A DNA stretch of 64,000 nucleotides, taken from the NCBI GenBank assembly GCA_052437175.1, contig JBQVOK010000004.1, forward strand, positions 124,001 through 188,000. Direction: 5' to 3'. This document shows, piece after piece, positions 51,034 to 60,294 of this stretch (position 1 is its first letter; every line of letters begins with the position of its first letter). Both the position numbers and the translations under genes were made by a program. Below the pieces are notes generated by a model. The model was not told the DNA's origin and made no database searches. It saw only the letters and a list, made by a program, of their open reading frames with translations. Source of the stretch: JACVCJ01 sp052437175 (GTDB taxonomy: Bacteria > Bacteroidota > Bacteroidia > CAIKAF01).

Positions 51034-51936
51034 TCAGGCTAAAGGGCCCTGTTCAAAGATCTGTTTTATGCGGCCGATCTCCGGGGCATACATGGTCTTT
51101 TTGCGGGTGCCGAAATACAGCGTGTTCTCGATAGGGTTACTGCCTTCCCACACCTGTTTTATTTTGCCGTTCTCCAGTTCACTGCGGCAGAGAAAATCAG
51201 GCACAATAGCAAAGCCTTCGGCATCGCTCAGGCAGCGTACAATGGAGCAGATATTGGGCACGATGTAATTGGGCTTAAAATCGGGATGTTCGCCAAAGTT
51301 GGTTTTCCAGAACTTTTTCAGGTTCTCCATATCGCCGGCCGTACTGTACCAGATCTGCTGTTTCAGCCAGGTCCGCGCCTCTTCTGTACGGCCTTTTTTC
51401 AGCAGTTTTTCCAGGTTACGGGTATCGGTCCTGCCGCCGCTGATGAGTACGATCTTTTCACTGGAAAAAGGCTGGTATTCCAGGTTCTTCTGGTTGCCTT
51501 TCTGTGGGGTAATGATCAGGTCGAGCAGGCCTTTGTCCAGGTCCTGCTGCATTTCGGGGTATTCGCCGAATTTAATGATGACGTTGAACGGCAGTTGTGA
51601 AATGTGCTGTTCCAGGGTAAACTGAAAGGTTTCAAAACACATGCCGATACTGATGGTGGCTCTGTCTGTGCGGGAACTGCGGTGAAACAGCTGCTCGGCC
51701 GTTTCTAGTTTGCCCAGGGGTTCCAGGATAAAGTTATACAGCACTTTGGCCCGTTCGGTAGGCACCATTTTACGCGCCGAACGGTCGAACAGCTTATACC
51801 CGGTGTACGCCTCCAGCGAACTCAGGTGCAGGCTTACGCCGGGCTGGGAAATATACAGGGCCTGGGCGGCGCCGGTGAGCGTGCCCGCTTCGTAGATCGC
51901 TTTAAAAGTGCGCAGCCATTCCAGGTTCAGGAGCAT
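51034..51936 (-). CDS. LysR family transcriptional regulator
   Basis: The 300-residue protein starts with the winged HTH (LEWLRTFKAIYEAGTLTGAAQALYISQPGVSLHL) followed by a periplasmic-binding-protein-like effector domain. The ATG at 51936 was chosen; the earlier one at 51960 adds eight residues. It is divergent from the MdaB-like gene, the classical layout for LysR control of the neighbour. Confidence 0.93.
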   Translation of the reverse strand: MLLNLEWLRTFKAIYEAGTLTGAAQALYISQPGVSLHLSSLEAYTGYKLFDRSARKMVPTERAKVLYNFILEPLGKLETAEQLFHRSSRTDRATISIGMCFETFQFTLEQHISQLPFNVIIKFGEYPEMQQDLDKGLLDLIITPQKGNQKNLEYQPFSSEKIVLISGGRTDTRNLEKLLKKGRTEEARTWLKQQIWYSTAGDMENLKKFWKTNFGEHPDFKPNYIVPNICSIVRCLSDAEGFAIVPDFLCRSELENGKIKQVWEGSNPIENTLYFGTRKKTMYAPEIGRIKQIFEQGPLA

Positions 51937-52011
51937 ATATTCATAATTATTATAATACAAATGTACAATTTAAATTATTTTGATGATGATTTTGGCTGCC
52001 CTAATTTTGTA

Positions 52012-52019
52012 CCGTTAAA
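52012..52019 (+). promoter_or_regulatory. -7 promoter element of the MdaB-like gene (TAATTTTG)
   Basis: Exact TAnnTTTG match, 39 nt upstream of the ATG at 52059, within the LysR-divergent intergenic space. Confidence 0.55.
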
Positions 52020-52058
52020 CAGAAGACCGGGAGGTATAAGCCCGGCAAATTCAGCACA

Positions 52059-52661
52059 ATGAAGAAAATATTTGTAATTAACGGCGGACAGAAATTTGCG
52101 CATTCAGGCGGAACCTTCAATAAAACGATCACCGAATGGACGGCGGGCTTTTTTACGGATGCCGAACTGCGCATCACGGACATCAATGACGAATGGAATG
52201 CCGATGAGGAAGCGGAAAAGTTCGTGTGGGCCGATGTGATCATTTATCATACGCCGGTGTGGTGGTTCCAGCTGCCGTTCCGCTTTAAACAATACCTCGA
52301 CGAAGTGTTCACCGCCGGTCATCAGAAGGGTATTTACCGCAGCGACGGTCGCAGCCGCAGCAACCCGGACATGAATTATGGTACGGGCGGTATGATGCAG
52401 GGCCGCAAGTACATGCTTACGACCAGCTGGAATGCCCCGGCCGCAGCATTTACACTACCGGGTGAGTTCTTCCTGGAAACTTCCGTAGACGATGGGATCA
52501 TGTTCGGTTTTCACCGCATGAATGCTTTTACCGGCATGGAGAAACTGCCGGGATTTCACTTTCACGATATGGAAAAAAATGCGACGCCCGAACGGGTAGA
52601 AGCCTACCGCAAAGCATACCTGGCGCACCTGGCTTCGGTCTTTGCCCCGGTGGAAGCCTGA
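52059..52661 (+). CDS. NAD(P)H quinone oxidoreductase, MdaB-like
   Basis: The 200-residue flavodoxin-fold protein has the MdaB pattern: FVINGGQKFAHSGGTFN, VIIYHTPVWWFQLPFRFKQYLDEVF and YMLTTSWNAPAAAF. It reduces quinones by two electrons, protecting against redox cycling. Probably regulated by the divergent LysR protein. Its stop abuts the stop of the convergent MBL-fold gene. Confidence 0.93.
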   Translation: MKKIFVINGGQKFAHSGGTFNKTITEWTAGFFTDAELRITDINDEWNADEEAEKFVWADVIIYHTPVWWFQLPFRFKQYLDEVFTAGHQKGIYRSDGRSRSNPDMNYGTGGMMQGRKYMLTTSWNAPAAAFTLPGEFFLETSVDDGIMFGFHRMNAFTGMEKLPGFHFHDMEKNATPERVEAYRKAYLAHLASVFAPVEA

Positions 52662-53414
52662 TCAGAATGCCGTTTCCGCATGCCCGCGTATAATGCGTGC
52701 AACGCCAGCGGTGGCGGCATCGAGTTCGGCCTGTACCGGGTAGTGTTTGCGGGCGAAAATGCTCACCAGTCCCACGCCTTCCTTGGGCTCATCGTGCGTG
52801 GTATAGATGCTGCGCGGTGCAAAATGCCGCTGTATCTCCTGTATATTGGCAATGCCTTTGGCTACCAGTCCGCCCAGCCAGAACGGAAGCCGGAAGGTGG
52901 AGGCAGAGCTCAGCACCACATCGGCCTGTGCGGGAAAATGTTTCAGGTAGCGCTCCTTCATTTCGATGCCGTGGGGCAGGTACAGCAGGGTATGGCCGCT
53001 GCTTTCGATCACGCAGCCGTTGTACAGTTTATCCGTGGGTGATATGTAAAGCGATACATTGTTGAACCGGGTCTTTGCCCGTGTTTTTTCGTCCAGCGTG
53101 ATCAGCCGCGCGTTTTTAATATGGCGGCGTATCTTGGCCGAGGCCCGGCGGTCGGCCAGTATGGGCTTATCGCCTGCAATGAGCCGCAGGCTGGCTATAT
53201 GGCAGTGGTCGTCATAGGGCTGGGTAATGAGAATGGCGTCGAATTCCGGCAGGGATCCCGGGTCCATTACCTCGTGTACATGCCATTGGCGGTTGAGCCA
53301 TTTAAAACCGTCGGTCTCACTGCCCGTGATCCAGGGGTCGATCAGCAGCCGCGTACCTTCCAGCTGCAGCAGCCAGCAGGAGTCCATATTGATGCGTTGC
53401 AGATAATTTTGCAT
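52662..53414 (-). CDS. MBL-fold hydrolase-like protein
   Basis: The 250-residue protein has a metallo-beta-lactamase-like fold: LLIDPWITGSET, ILITQPYDDHCH (in place of the usual HxHxDH), and later histidines in YLPHGIE and TTHDEPKEGV. The first His pair of the motif is replaced by Gln-Pro, so only part of the metal site is present. Activity is uncertain. Confidence 0.78.
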   Translation of the reverse strand: MQNYLQRINMDSCWLLQLEGTRLLIDPWITGSETDGFKWLNRQWHVHEVMDPGSLPEFDAILITQPYDDHCHIASLRLIAGDKPILADRRASAKIRRHIKNARLITLDEKTRAKTRFNNVSLYISPTDKLYNGCVIESSGHTLLYLPHGIEMKERYLKHFPAQADVVLSSASTFRLPFWLGGLVAKGIANIQEIQRHFAPRSIYTTHDEPKEGVGLVSIFARKHYPVQAELDAATAGVARIIRGHAETAF

Positions 53415-53523
53415 GTAGAGATCTTTGCCTCAAACATACGTTTTTTAACCCGTACCTTGTGTTTTGGGTCGCCATGTATAGCTTTACGTAATAAGAGAAG
53501 CCCCGGAGATGAACGGAAATACG

Positions 53524-53531
53524 TATTTTTG
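53524..53531 (+). promoter_or_regulatory. -7 promoter element of the DUF72 gene (TATTTTTG)
   Basis: Exact TAnnTTTG match ending 3 nt before the ATG at 53535, implying a leaderless mRNA. It also excludes the much longer upstream frame. Confidence 0.55.
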
Positions 53532-53534
53532 AAT

Positions 53535-54446
53535 ATGGATTTCGGGAAAATAGACGCGCAGGATATTGAGAAAACGGATTTTACACTGGCCCCGGACGGC
53601 TCCCTGGTGCCGGAAGTGCTGAAGGGAAAGCGCCGCAGCGACCTGGAGGTGTACATCGGCTGTGCCAAATGGGGCCGCAAGGACTGGATCGGGAAATTGT
53701 ACCCGCCGGGTACGAAGGAAAGTGCGTTCCTGGACCATTACGTCCGGCATTTTAACTGTATCGAACTCAATGCCACGCATTACCAGATCTACCCGGAACA
53801 GGTCATAGGCCGCTGGGCCGAAAAAGCCGCCGGACGCGACTTTCTCTTCTGTCCCAAAGTGCCCCAGGTCATCAGTCATTACAGCGATCTCTCCGGGGAA
53901 CAGGCCCGCCGCCTTACCGATGCCTTCCTGGCCGGGATACAGGCTTTTGGTCCCACGCTGGGCCCCGTTTTTCTGCAGCTGAGCGAAAAATATGCACCCG
54001 CACGTAAAGAACAGCTTTATACTTACCTGCGGTCTTTACCGAAGGATATACGTTTTTTCCTGGAACTGAGGCACCCTTCCTGGTTTGCCGATGAAGCACT
54101 GCGGCGCGAACTTTTTAGTACCCTTGCCGGGCTTTCCGTAGGTGCGGTGATCACCGATACCTCGGGCCGCCGCGACTGTGCCCACATGGAGCTGAGCATC
54201 CCCGAGACCTTTGTGCGTTTTGTGGGGAATAACCTGCATAAAACGGATTATGAGCGCATCGATGCCTGGACAGAGCGCCTGAACAACTGGATGGAGCGTG
54301 GCATACACAAAGTGTATTTCTTTATGCACCAGCACGAAGAAAAAGACTCGCCCGAACTTACCGATTACCTGGTGGAACGTGTAAATGCCGTATGTGGCCT
54401 GCAACTGAAGCGCCCCGGACTTATCCGCAGCAATACCTTATTTTAA
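53535..54446 (+). CDS. DUF72 family protein
   Basis: The 303-residue protein has the DUF72 TIM-barrel pattern: VYIGCAKWGRKDWIGKLYPPGTKESAFLDHY, FNCIELNATHYQIY, FLFCPKVPQVISHY and FFLELRHPSWF. The family is widespread, of unknown function. The start at 53535 follows the -7 box; the frame upstream to 53121 runs antisense to the MBL gene and is not coding. Its 3' end overlaps the convergent next gene by 9 nt. Confidence 0.9.
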   Translation: MDFGKIDAQDIEKTDFTLAPDGSLVPEVLKGKRRSDLEVYIGCAKWGRKDWIGKLYPPGTKESAFLDHYVRHFNCIELNATHYQIYPEQVIGRWAEKAAGRDFLFCPKVPQVISHYSDLSGEQARRLTDAFLAGIQAFGPTLGPVFLQLSEKYAPARKEQLYTYLRSLPKDIRFFLELRHPSWFADEALRRELFSTLAGLSVGAVITDTSGRRDCAHMELSIPETFVRFVGNNLHKTDYERIDAWTERLNNWMERGIHKVYFFMHQHEEKDSPELTDYLVERVNAVCGLQLKRPGLIRSNTLF

Positions 54447-55670
54447 GCGTACCCGCGCCAGGTATACGCCGTCTTCTTCGCCCTTCCGTATCTCTGCCAG
54501 GATGTACAGCATATTGCCGCGTACCAGGGCTGCCTGTGGCTCTTTAATGTTGTACTGGCTGTTTGTGAGGGTAAGGGTATGCATTTTTCCTTCGGTGTTT
54601 ATAAAATACAGGAGCGGCTTTTTCTGGTCGTTCCGGCTGAACACCACCGCACCTCCGTTCGGCTGGGCGCAGATGACGGGCATTTCCAGCATTTTGCCGG
54701 GCATACGCTGTGTAAATACCGAGTCCAGCTTCTGGGGGTTCAGGGCCCGCACAAAAAACTTCTGTTCAGCAAACTGGCTCAGTCCGGCTACAAAGATACG
54801 GCCCCGGTTGATGCACATGTGCCCGGCTATAACATGCTGCCGTTCGTAACCGTTCTCTTTGTAGTACACGATGTTTGCCCCGCGGCGTGCCTTCAGTTCA
54901 GGCTCCAGGTCGCTGAGTAAAAGTACCTCGCTTGCACCCGGGTACTGGTAATGGCCCAGTATCAAAAAACCGCTGTCGCTCACACAGGCATCATAGGGGT
55001 AAAGCGTATTGGGCGTTCGGTACAGGGGCGCGTACATCAGGGTATCTTTCAGGAGTTTGCCGCCGGCGTCGGTAAGTATGCAGCGCGAAGCGATAATGTC
55101 GTTCTGTCCGAAGCTGTTGGGCGTAGCCTTTACCTGGGCGTTTGCCAGGATAAGAATGTGTCCGTCGTTTCCTTCCACGATCTTTTGGGGAACGGAGTTA
55201 TACTGGAGGGGATAGATCTGCTTCCAGATCAGTTCCAGCTGTGGGTTCAGCAGGGCGGCAAAAACGCCCTGGGTACGGTCGCCTTCGTAATTTTCTTCGC
55301 GGTAGCGGTTCAGGAAGCCGCAGGCCAGTATATTGCCGCCGTGGGTAATACGGATATCGAGCCCTTCCAGGGCAGGCATGTATATACGCTGCAGCATTTG
55401 TCCGGTGGAATCGAAACGCATCAGGAACATACGTGTACCGTGGGGCAGGGTGGTATCGGCCACTACGGTAACGCCGTTGCGTTTGGTATAATAGCCCACG
55501 CTGGTCTCATAACGGCCGGTAACGTATACATCGCCGCTATTGTGCAGTGCCAGGGCCCGGGGCTCAAAGGAAGCATGTGCGTCGGCGGTCACTTTTTCGC
55601 TGAGCAGGGTCTGTGCAAAGGCCGTACATACAGAGATACAAAAAGCGGGCAGGGCGATCAGCAGTTTCAT
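54438..55670 (-). CDS. Secreted propeller-like protein of unknown function
   Basis: The 410-residue protein has a signal peptide (MKLLIALPAFCISVCTAFAQ) and then repeated beta-strand motifs about 50 residues apart (ALHNSGDVYVTGRY, ITHGGNILACGFL, EGNDGHILILANA, DSGFLILGHYQYP) that suggest a beta-propeller. No T9SS domain or lipobox. The Met two codons earlier (55676) is an alternative start. No substrate or partner is evident. Confidence 0.7.
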   Translation of the reverse strand: MKLLIALPAFCISVCTAFAQTLLSEKVTADAHASFEPRALALHNSGDVYVTGRYETSVGYYTKRNGVTVVADTTLPHGTRMFLMRFDSTGQMLQRIYMPALEGLDIRITHGGNILACGFLNRYREENYEGDRTQGVFAALLNPQLELIWKQIYPLQYNSVPQKIVEGNDGHILILANAQVKATPNSFGQNDIIASRCILTDAGGKLLKDTLMYAPLYRTPNTLYPYDACVSDSGFLILGHYQYPGASEVLLLSDLEPELKARRGANIVYYKENGYERQHVIAGHMCINRGRIFVAGLSQFAEQKFFVRALNPQKLDSVFTQRMPGKMLEMPVICAQPNGGAVVFSRNDQKKPLLYFINTEGKMHTLTLTNSQYNIKEPQAALVRGNMLYILAEIRKGEEDGVYLARVRLK

Positions 55671-55758
55671 CGGCATAAATATAAAGGAAAGCGCTCAATG
55701 ACTATGTAAAACGCTATTTTTCTTCTATCTTCGTGGGGAACAACGCAACCTGCAACGC

Positions 55759-57588
55759 ATGAAGAAAATTACCCTGGCCGCGGCCTGCCTTTTTTTACTG
55801 GCAGCCTGCAAAGGCCCCAAAACCGGTTCCGGAAACGGCGGCAATATGGAAAAGCAGAAGGAAGTACAAACCTGGCTCGATACGTACAATACCGACTGGC
55901 AGCGCTACGTAACGGCTTCTTCGGAGGCCCAGTGGAAGCTGAATACACGTATTGTGGAAGGCGATACGCTTACCGAAAAGGAAGCCGCCGCCGCGGATGA
56001 GGCCTACTCGAAATTTACGGGTGATGCAGAGGTGATTGAAAAAGTGCGGGGTTTCCTGAAAGAAAAAGACCAGTTGACCCCGTTGCAGGTACGTCAGCTG
56101 AATGCCATACTGTACATGGCCGGCAACAATCCCGAAACGGCCGGCGAACTGGTAAAGGAGCGTATTGATGCGCAGAACCGCCAGACCAAGGCCCTGTTCG
56201 GGTATCGTTTTATGCTCAACGGTAAGGAAATAACGCCCAATGAGATCGACGAGGCCCTGCGTACCGAAACGGATGTGAAAAAACGCCTGGCCGTATGGAA
56301 TGCCAGCAAAGAAGTGGGCAAAAGCCTGAAACCCGGCCTGGTGGAACTGCAGTCGCTGCGCAACCGTACCGTGCAGGCCCTCGATTACAAGGATTATTTT
56401 GAATACCAGGTGTCGGATTACGGCATGAGTTCCGCCGAAATGACCGATCTCTGCCGCCAGCTGGTAGGCGAAGTATGGCCGCTGTACCGCGAACTGCACA
56501 CCTGGGCGCGGTATACCCTGGCCGAAAAATACAAACAACCTGTGCCGCAGATGCTGCCCGCACACTGGCTGCCTAACCGCTGGGGCCAGGACTGGACGGC
56601 CCTGGTGCAGGTTGAAGGCCTGAATGCCGACGACTCGCTGAAGACCAAGAAACCGGAATGGATCGTGGAACAGGGCGAAGCGTTCTACGTGAGCCTGGGC
56701 TTTCCGAAACTGCCGGCCTCTTTCTACGAAAAGTCAGACCTGTACCCGCTGCCTGCCGGCGCCGCCTATAAAAAGAACACCCATGCCTCGGCCTGGCACA
56801 TGGATTACGATAAGGATATCCGCTCGCTTATGAGCGTAGAACCCAATTCGGAATGGTGGGAGACCACCCTGCACGAACTGGGCCATATCTATTACTACAT
56901 GAGCTACTCGAACCCCGAGGTGCCCCTGGTGCTGCGCAACGGCGCCAACCGGGCCTACCACGAGGCCTTTGGTACCATGATCGGGCTGGCCTCCATGCAA
57001 AAACCCTTCCTGCAGCAATACAAACTGGTGCCTGCCGATGTACAGACCGATGAAACCCGCGTGCTGCTGAAAGAAGCGCTGAACTACGTGGTGCTGCTGC
57101 CCTGGGCCGCCGGTACCATGACGGAATTTGAGCACGAACTGTATGCCAGAAATTTACCTGCCGGTCAGTACAATAAACGCTGGTGGGAGATCGTTGAAAA
57201 ATGCCAGGGTATTGTGCCGCCTTCGGCCCGTGGCGAAGAGTACTGCGATGCCGCTACCAAAACGCATATCAACGACGATCCGGCACAGTATTACGATTAT
57301 GCGCTCTCCGGCGTGCTGTTGTTCCAGTTCCACGATCACATTGCCCGCAACATCCTGAAACAGGACCCCCACAATACCAATTACTACGGTAATAAAGAAG
57401 TAGGGAAATTCCTGTCGGACGTAATGAAAACAGGGGCTACCGTTGACTGGCGCGAGGATATGAAAAAGCACCTCGGAAGCGGTATCTCGGCCAAACCGAT
57501 GCTCAGTTACTTTGAGCCGCTGATGCTGTACCTGAAAGAACAAAACAAAGGCAGAACACATACCCTGCCCGAAAAATACAGTATATAA
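55759..57588 (+). CDS. M2 family peptidyl-dipeptidase (ACE-like), lipoprotein
   Basis: The 609-residue protein has a lipoprotein signal (LFLLAAC, lipobox Cys16), and the M2 peptidase core with HELGHIYYYMSY (His372, Glu373, His376) and the third ligand in NRAYHEAFGTMIGLAS. M2 enzymes remove C-terminal dipeptides. It is expected at the periplasmic face of a membrane. The sequence HPHNT-type and ESSI-like substrate loops cannot be assigned by eye. A TATCTTCG promoter-like element lies upstream (55726). Confidence 0.92.
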   Translation: MKKITLAAACLFLLAACKGPKTGSGNGGNMEKQKEVQTWLDTYNTDWQRYVTASSEAQWKLNTRIVEGDTLTEKEAAAADEAYSKFTGDAEVIEKVRGFLKEKDQLTPLQVRQLNAILYMAGNNPETAGELVKERIDAQNRQTKALFGYRFMLNGKEITPNEIDEALRTETDVKKRLAVWNASKEVGKSLKPGLVELQSLRNRTVQALDYKDYFEYQVSDYGMSSAEMTDLCRQLVGEVWPLYRELHTWARYTLAEKYKQPVPQMLPAHWLPNRWGQDWTALVQVEGLNADDSLKTKKPEWIVEQGEAFYVSLGFPKLPASFYEKSDLYPLPAGAAYKKNTHASAWHMDYDKDIRSLMSVEPNSEWWETTLHELGHIYYYMSYSNPEVPLVLRNGANRAYHEAFGTMIGLASMQKPFLQQYKLVPADVQTDETRVLLKEALNYVVLLPWAAGTMTEFEHELYARNLPAGQYNKRWWEIVEKCQGIVPPSARGEEYCDAATKTHINDDPAQYYDYALSGVLLFQFHDHIARNILKQDPHNTNYYGNKEVGKFLSDVMKTGATVDWREDMKKHLGSGISAKPMLSYFEPLMLYLKEQNKGRTHTLPEKYSI

Positions 57589-57641
57589 CTCCTGCAATTG
57601 TTCCTCTGCGTATTTCATAACCAATATTCACTTAACAAACA

Positions 57642-59069
57642 ATGGCTATCCCTAAAACAGGACAATCTGCACAGAACATCTTAAACCGTTTACAAACGCT
57701 CCGCGAGAACGATATCAACTGGCGCAGCGGACGCCTTTTCAGCTATGTGTACCCGGCTGAACCCGAAGTGGAACAGCTCATCAAGAAGGCGTATACCGAA
57801 TACCTCAGCGAGAACGGGCTCGATCCCACGGCCTTTCCTTCGCTGATGTATATGGAGAACGATATTATGGATTTTCTGCGTACCATGCTGCAGGGCGATG
57901 CCGAAACCGTCGGGCACCTTACCACCGGGGGCACCGAGAGCCTGCTGCTGAGCGTAAAAACGGCCCGCGACCGCGCCCGTGCCGAAAAAGGCATTACCGA
58001 GCCGGAGATCATCCTGCCCTATACCGTGCATTCCTCGTTTTACAAAGCCTGTTCCTATTTTAATGTAAAAGCGGTTACCGTACCGGTGCGTGCCGATATG
58101 CGTGCCGATGTGGATGCCATGCGCCGTGCCGTTACGCCCAATACCGTTATGCTGGTGGCCTCAGCCCCTTCTTATGCGTTCGGGGTGATCGATCCCATTG
58201 AAGAACTGGGCCTGCTGGCCCTGGAAAAAAATATTCCCCTGCATGTGGACTCCTGTATAGGCGGACTGATGCTGGCCGGGATGCGCCTGGCAGGCATGCA
58301 GGTACGTCCCTGGGACTTTAGTGTGCCCGGCGTTACCTCCATATCGCTGGACCTGCACAAATACGGTTACGCCGCCAAAGGCTGCAGCGTGCTCATGCAC
58401 CGCAATCATGCCCAGCGCAAATACCAGTATTTTGTGTGTACCGACTGGACGGGTTACAGCATCGTAAACCCCACTATGCTCAGCAGTAAAACGGGCGGAC
58501 CTACCGCCGGTGCCTGGGCCGTACTCAATTATTACGGCGAAGACGGCTATGCCCGCCTGGCCCTGGAAACCATGCACACCGTACGCAAGTTACGTGCCGG
58601 TATCGAAGCCATCCCCGGACTGCATATCGTGAGCGATCCCGAAGCCAGCCTGCTCGATTTTGTGACCGATAGCGACGTAAATATTTTCGAACTGAACGAC
58701 GAACTCGATGAACTGGGCTGGAAAGTGCAGCTACAGCTGGCCTCCGATGCCTGCCCGGCCAATATACACCTTACCATAAACCGCTCGCATACGGGGGTGG
58801 AGGAGGAGTTCCTGCGCGATCTGGCCTATTGCGTGCAAAAGGTGCGTAGCGGCGTATATCCCGAAGTAGAAAAGATCGTGGCAGAAGAATCGGCCGGCGG
58901 TTATTCCGAAGAAGTGCTGTACCGTATTATGAGTCGCCTGGGGGTAGATATGAACACCCTGCCCAAACGCATGGCCAATATAAACCGCATACTGAACGTA
59001 CTGCCCGATGTGGTTATGAAAGAGGTGCTTTCGTCTTTTTATGCGCGTATGTACGCCGCCCATCCCTAA
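57642..59069 (+). CDS. PLP-dependent lyase, sphingosine-1-phosphate lyase-like
   Basis: The 475-residue protein has the group II decarboxylase fold: TTGGTESLLLSVKTARD (phosphate site), PLHVDSCIGGLMLAGM (Asp that pairs with the PLP nitrogen) and SISLDLHKYGYAAKG with Lys240 as Schiff-base lysine. The DLHKYGYAAKG signature matches sphingosine-1-phosphate lyase, which cleaves long-chain base phosphates. Many Bacteroidota make sphingolipids, so a role in their turnover is plausible. A glutamate- or aspartate-decarboxylase-type role is the alternative. Confidence 0.85.
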   Translation: MAIPKTGQSAQNILNRLQTLRENDINWRSGRLFSYVYPAEPEVEQLIKKAYTEYLSENGLDPTAFPSLMYMENDIMDFLRTMLQGDAETVGHLTTGGTESLLLSVKTARDRARAEKGITEPEIILPYTVHSSFYKACSYFNVKAVTVPVRADMRADVDAMRRAVTPNTVMLVASAPSYAFGVIDPIEELGLLALEKNIPLHVDSCIGGLMLAGMRLAGMQVRPWDFSVPGVTSISLDLHKYGYAAKGCSVLMHRNHAQRKYQYFVCTDWTGYSIVNPTMLSSKTGGPTAGAWAVLNYYGEDGYARLALETMHTVRKLRAGIEAIPGLHIVSDPEASLLDFVTDSDVNIFELNDELDELGWKVQLQLASDACPANIHLTINRSHTGVEEEFLRDLAYCVQKVRSGVYPEVEKIVAEESAGGYSEEVLYRIMSRLGVDMNTLPKRMANINRILNVLPDVVMKEVLSSFYARMYAAHP

Positions 59070-60259
59070 CGGAAACGGAAGGGGATCTGTACGGTTACGT
59101 TCTTGCCTTTGGTAAAGGGCGGAATTTTGTCCAGCACCAGGTTTACCTCGCGGGTAAGCTGTGTGTCGGGTGACGATACCAGCGCCCTGCGCGAAATGAT
59201 GCCGTTTTTATTGATATCGATCTCCATCACTACGGTGTTCTCGATCTGCGTGTAGTTGCTGCGGTTGGCAGGCACTTTCAGGTTATCGGCCAGGAATTTG
59301 TCAAAAGCCGGGTAGCCGCCTTTATAGCGTGTATTGGCCACTTCCTCGATGCTCGGGTACTGCGGCAAGGCTGTTCTGCCCGGGCCTTTGCTCTGAGAAA
59401 CAACGATTTCATCCAGCTGCTGGTCTTCTTTTTTCGCTTTGGCGTTTTTTTCCTGATCGTTGTTGTACGCTTCGCTTTTCGTTCCCTTGTTGTTCCATTT
59501 GTAGTTTGTGGCGCCTTCTTTACTGCGCTGTACTTTATCGGCCTGCACAATGGTATTGGACGCGGAAGTTCTATATATGTTATCGGACACATACCCATTA
59601 AAGTCTGCTACCCGAACAGAGTCGGCCAGCTGCACTTTTCTTTCTTCTTCGGGATAGAGTATTTTGCCGGCAGTGACAGGAACTCCGGCGCCATACCCGT
59701 ACGAAATTTCGGGTTCGGCAGCGAGATCGGCATCATCTAAGGAACCGGCTACACGGAGTTCTGCGGCGTTCGTGCGGCGCAGGGTATCGGAGGATGCCGG
59801 CAGCATAGGGGCTGCTTCGCTGGCCTTCTGAACGCCGGTGGTATTATCGTGTTTCTTAACCACGGCCACATCTTCGTGCATGCTTTGCTTGTTGGAATTC
59901 AGCAGGAAGAAGACCGAAACAACGGCTCCTATGGAAACAGCGGCTATGGCTGTGTATTTAAAGATCTGCATGCGCAGGGCAGAGCCGCCTGTTTTACCAG
60001 CAGCAGAGGACGAAGAACCGTTCGAAGAAGTGCCCTGCGGGGCATGTGCGTCAAAATGGCTGAGCACGGCCGAACGCATGGCTTCCGGAAGAGCGGGCAC
60101 AGGGTCAGGGTCGGGTACGATACTTTGTGCCAGGAAACGGAACGCCTGCTCATCGATGCCCTGTTCCCGCATAAAGGCCTTGTCTTCTGCACTGAGCTGT
60201 GCGAAGGAGCCTTTGCGGAGAAGGGCTTCGATACGTTCTATGTTCTGTTCTTCATTCAC
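59066..60259 (-). CDS. Anti-sigma-like membrane protein with TonB-type C-terminal domain
   Basis: The 397-residue protein has an N-terminal cytoplasmic region (about 1-95, EEQNIERIEALLRKGSFAQL), one membrane helix (about 101-122, KYTAIAAVSIGAVVSVFFLL), a long disordered Asn/Lys-rich linker and a C-terminal TonB-like domain (about 300-397: RYKGGYPAFDKFLADNL; VVMEIDINKNGIISRRALV). The order next to an ECF sigma gene suggests an anti-sigma factor with a periplasmic TonB-type sensor. No clear zinc-binding anti-sigma motif is seen. It lies 35 nt downstream of the sigma gene. Confidence 0.78.
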   Translation of the reverse strand: MNEEQNIERIEALLRKGSFAQLSAEDKAFMREQGIDEQAFRFLAQSIVPDPDPVPALPEAMRSAVLSHFDAHAPQGTSSNGSSSSAAGKTGGSALRMQIFKYTAIAAVSIGAVVSVFFLLNSNKQSMHEDVAVVKKHDNTTGVQKASEAAPMLPASSDTLRRTNAAELRVAGSLDDADLAAEPEISYGYGAGVPVTAGKILYPEEERKVQLADSVRVADFNGYVSDNIYRTSASNTIVQADKVQRSKEGATNYKWNNKGTKSEAYNNDQEKNAKAKKEDQQLDEIVVSQSKGPGRTALPQYPSIEEVANTRYKGGYPAFDKFLADNLKVPANRSNYTQIENTVVMEIDINKNGIISRRALVSSPDTQLTREVNLVLDKIPPFTKGKNVTVQIPFRFR

Positions 60260-60294
60260 GGTTATTCGTATTTACACATGGCCGGTTTTTTGGT

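Noticed and set aside
53121..53534. N-terminal extension of the DUF72 gene
   Set aside because: It overlaps the MBL gene on the other strand and lies upstream of the promoter box; the DUF72 homology begins only after the ATG at 53535.
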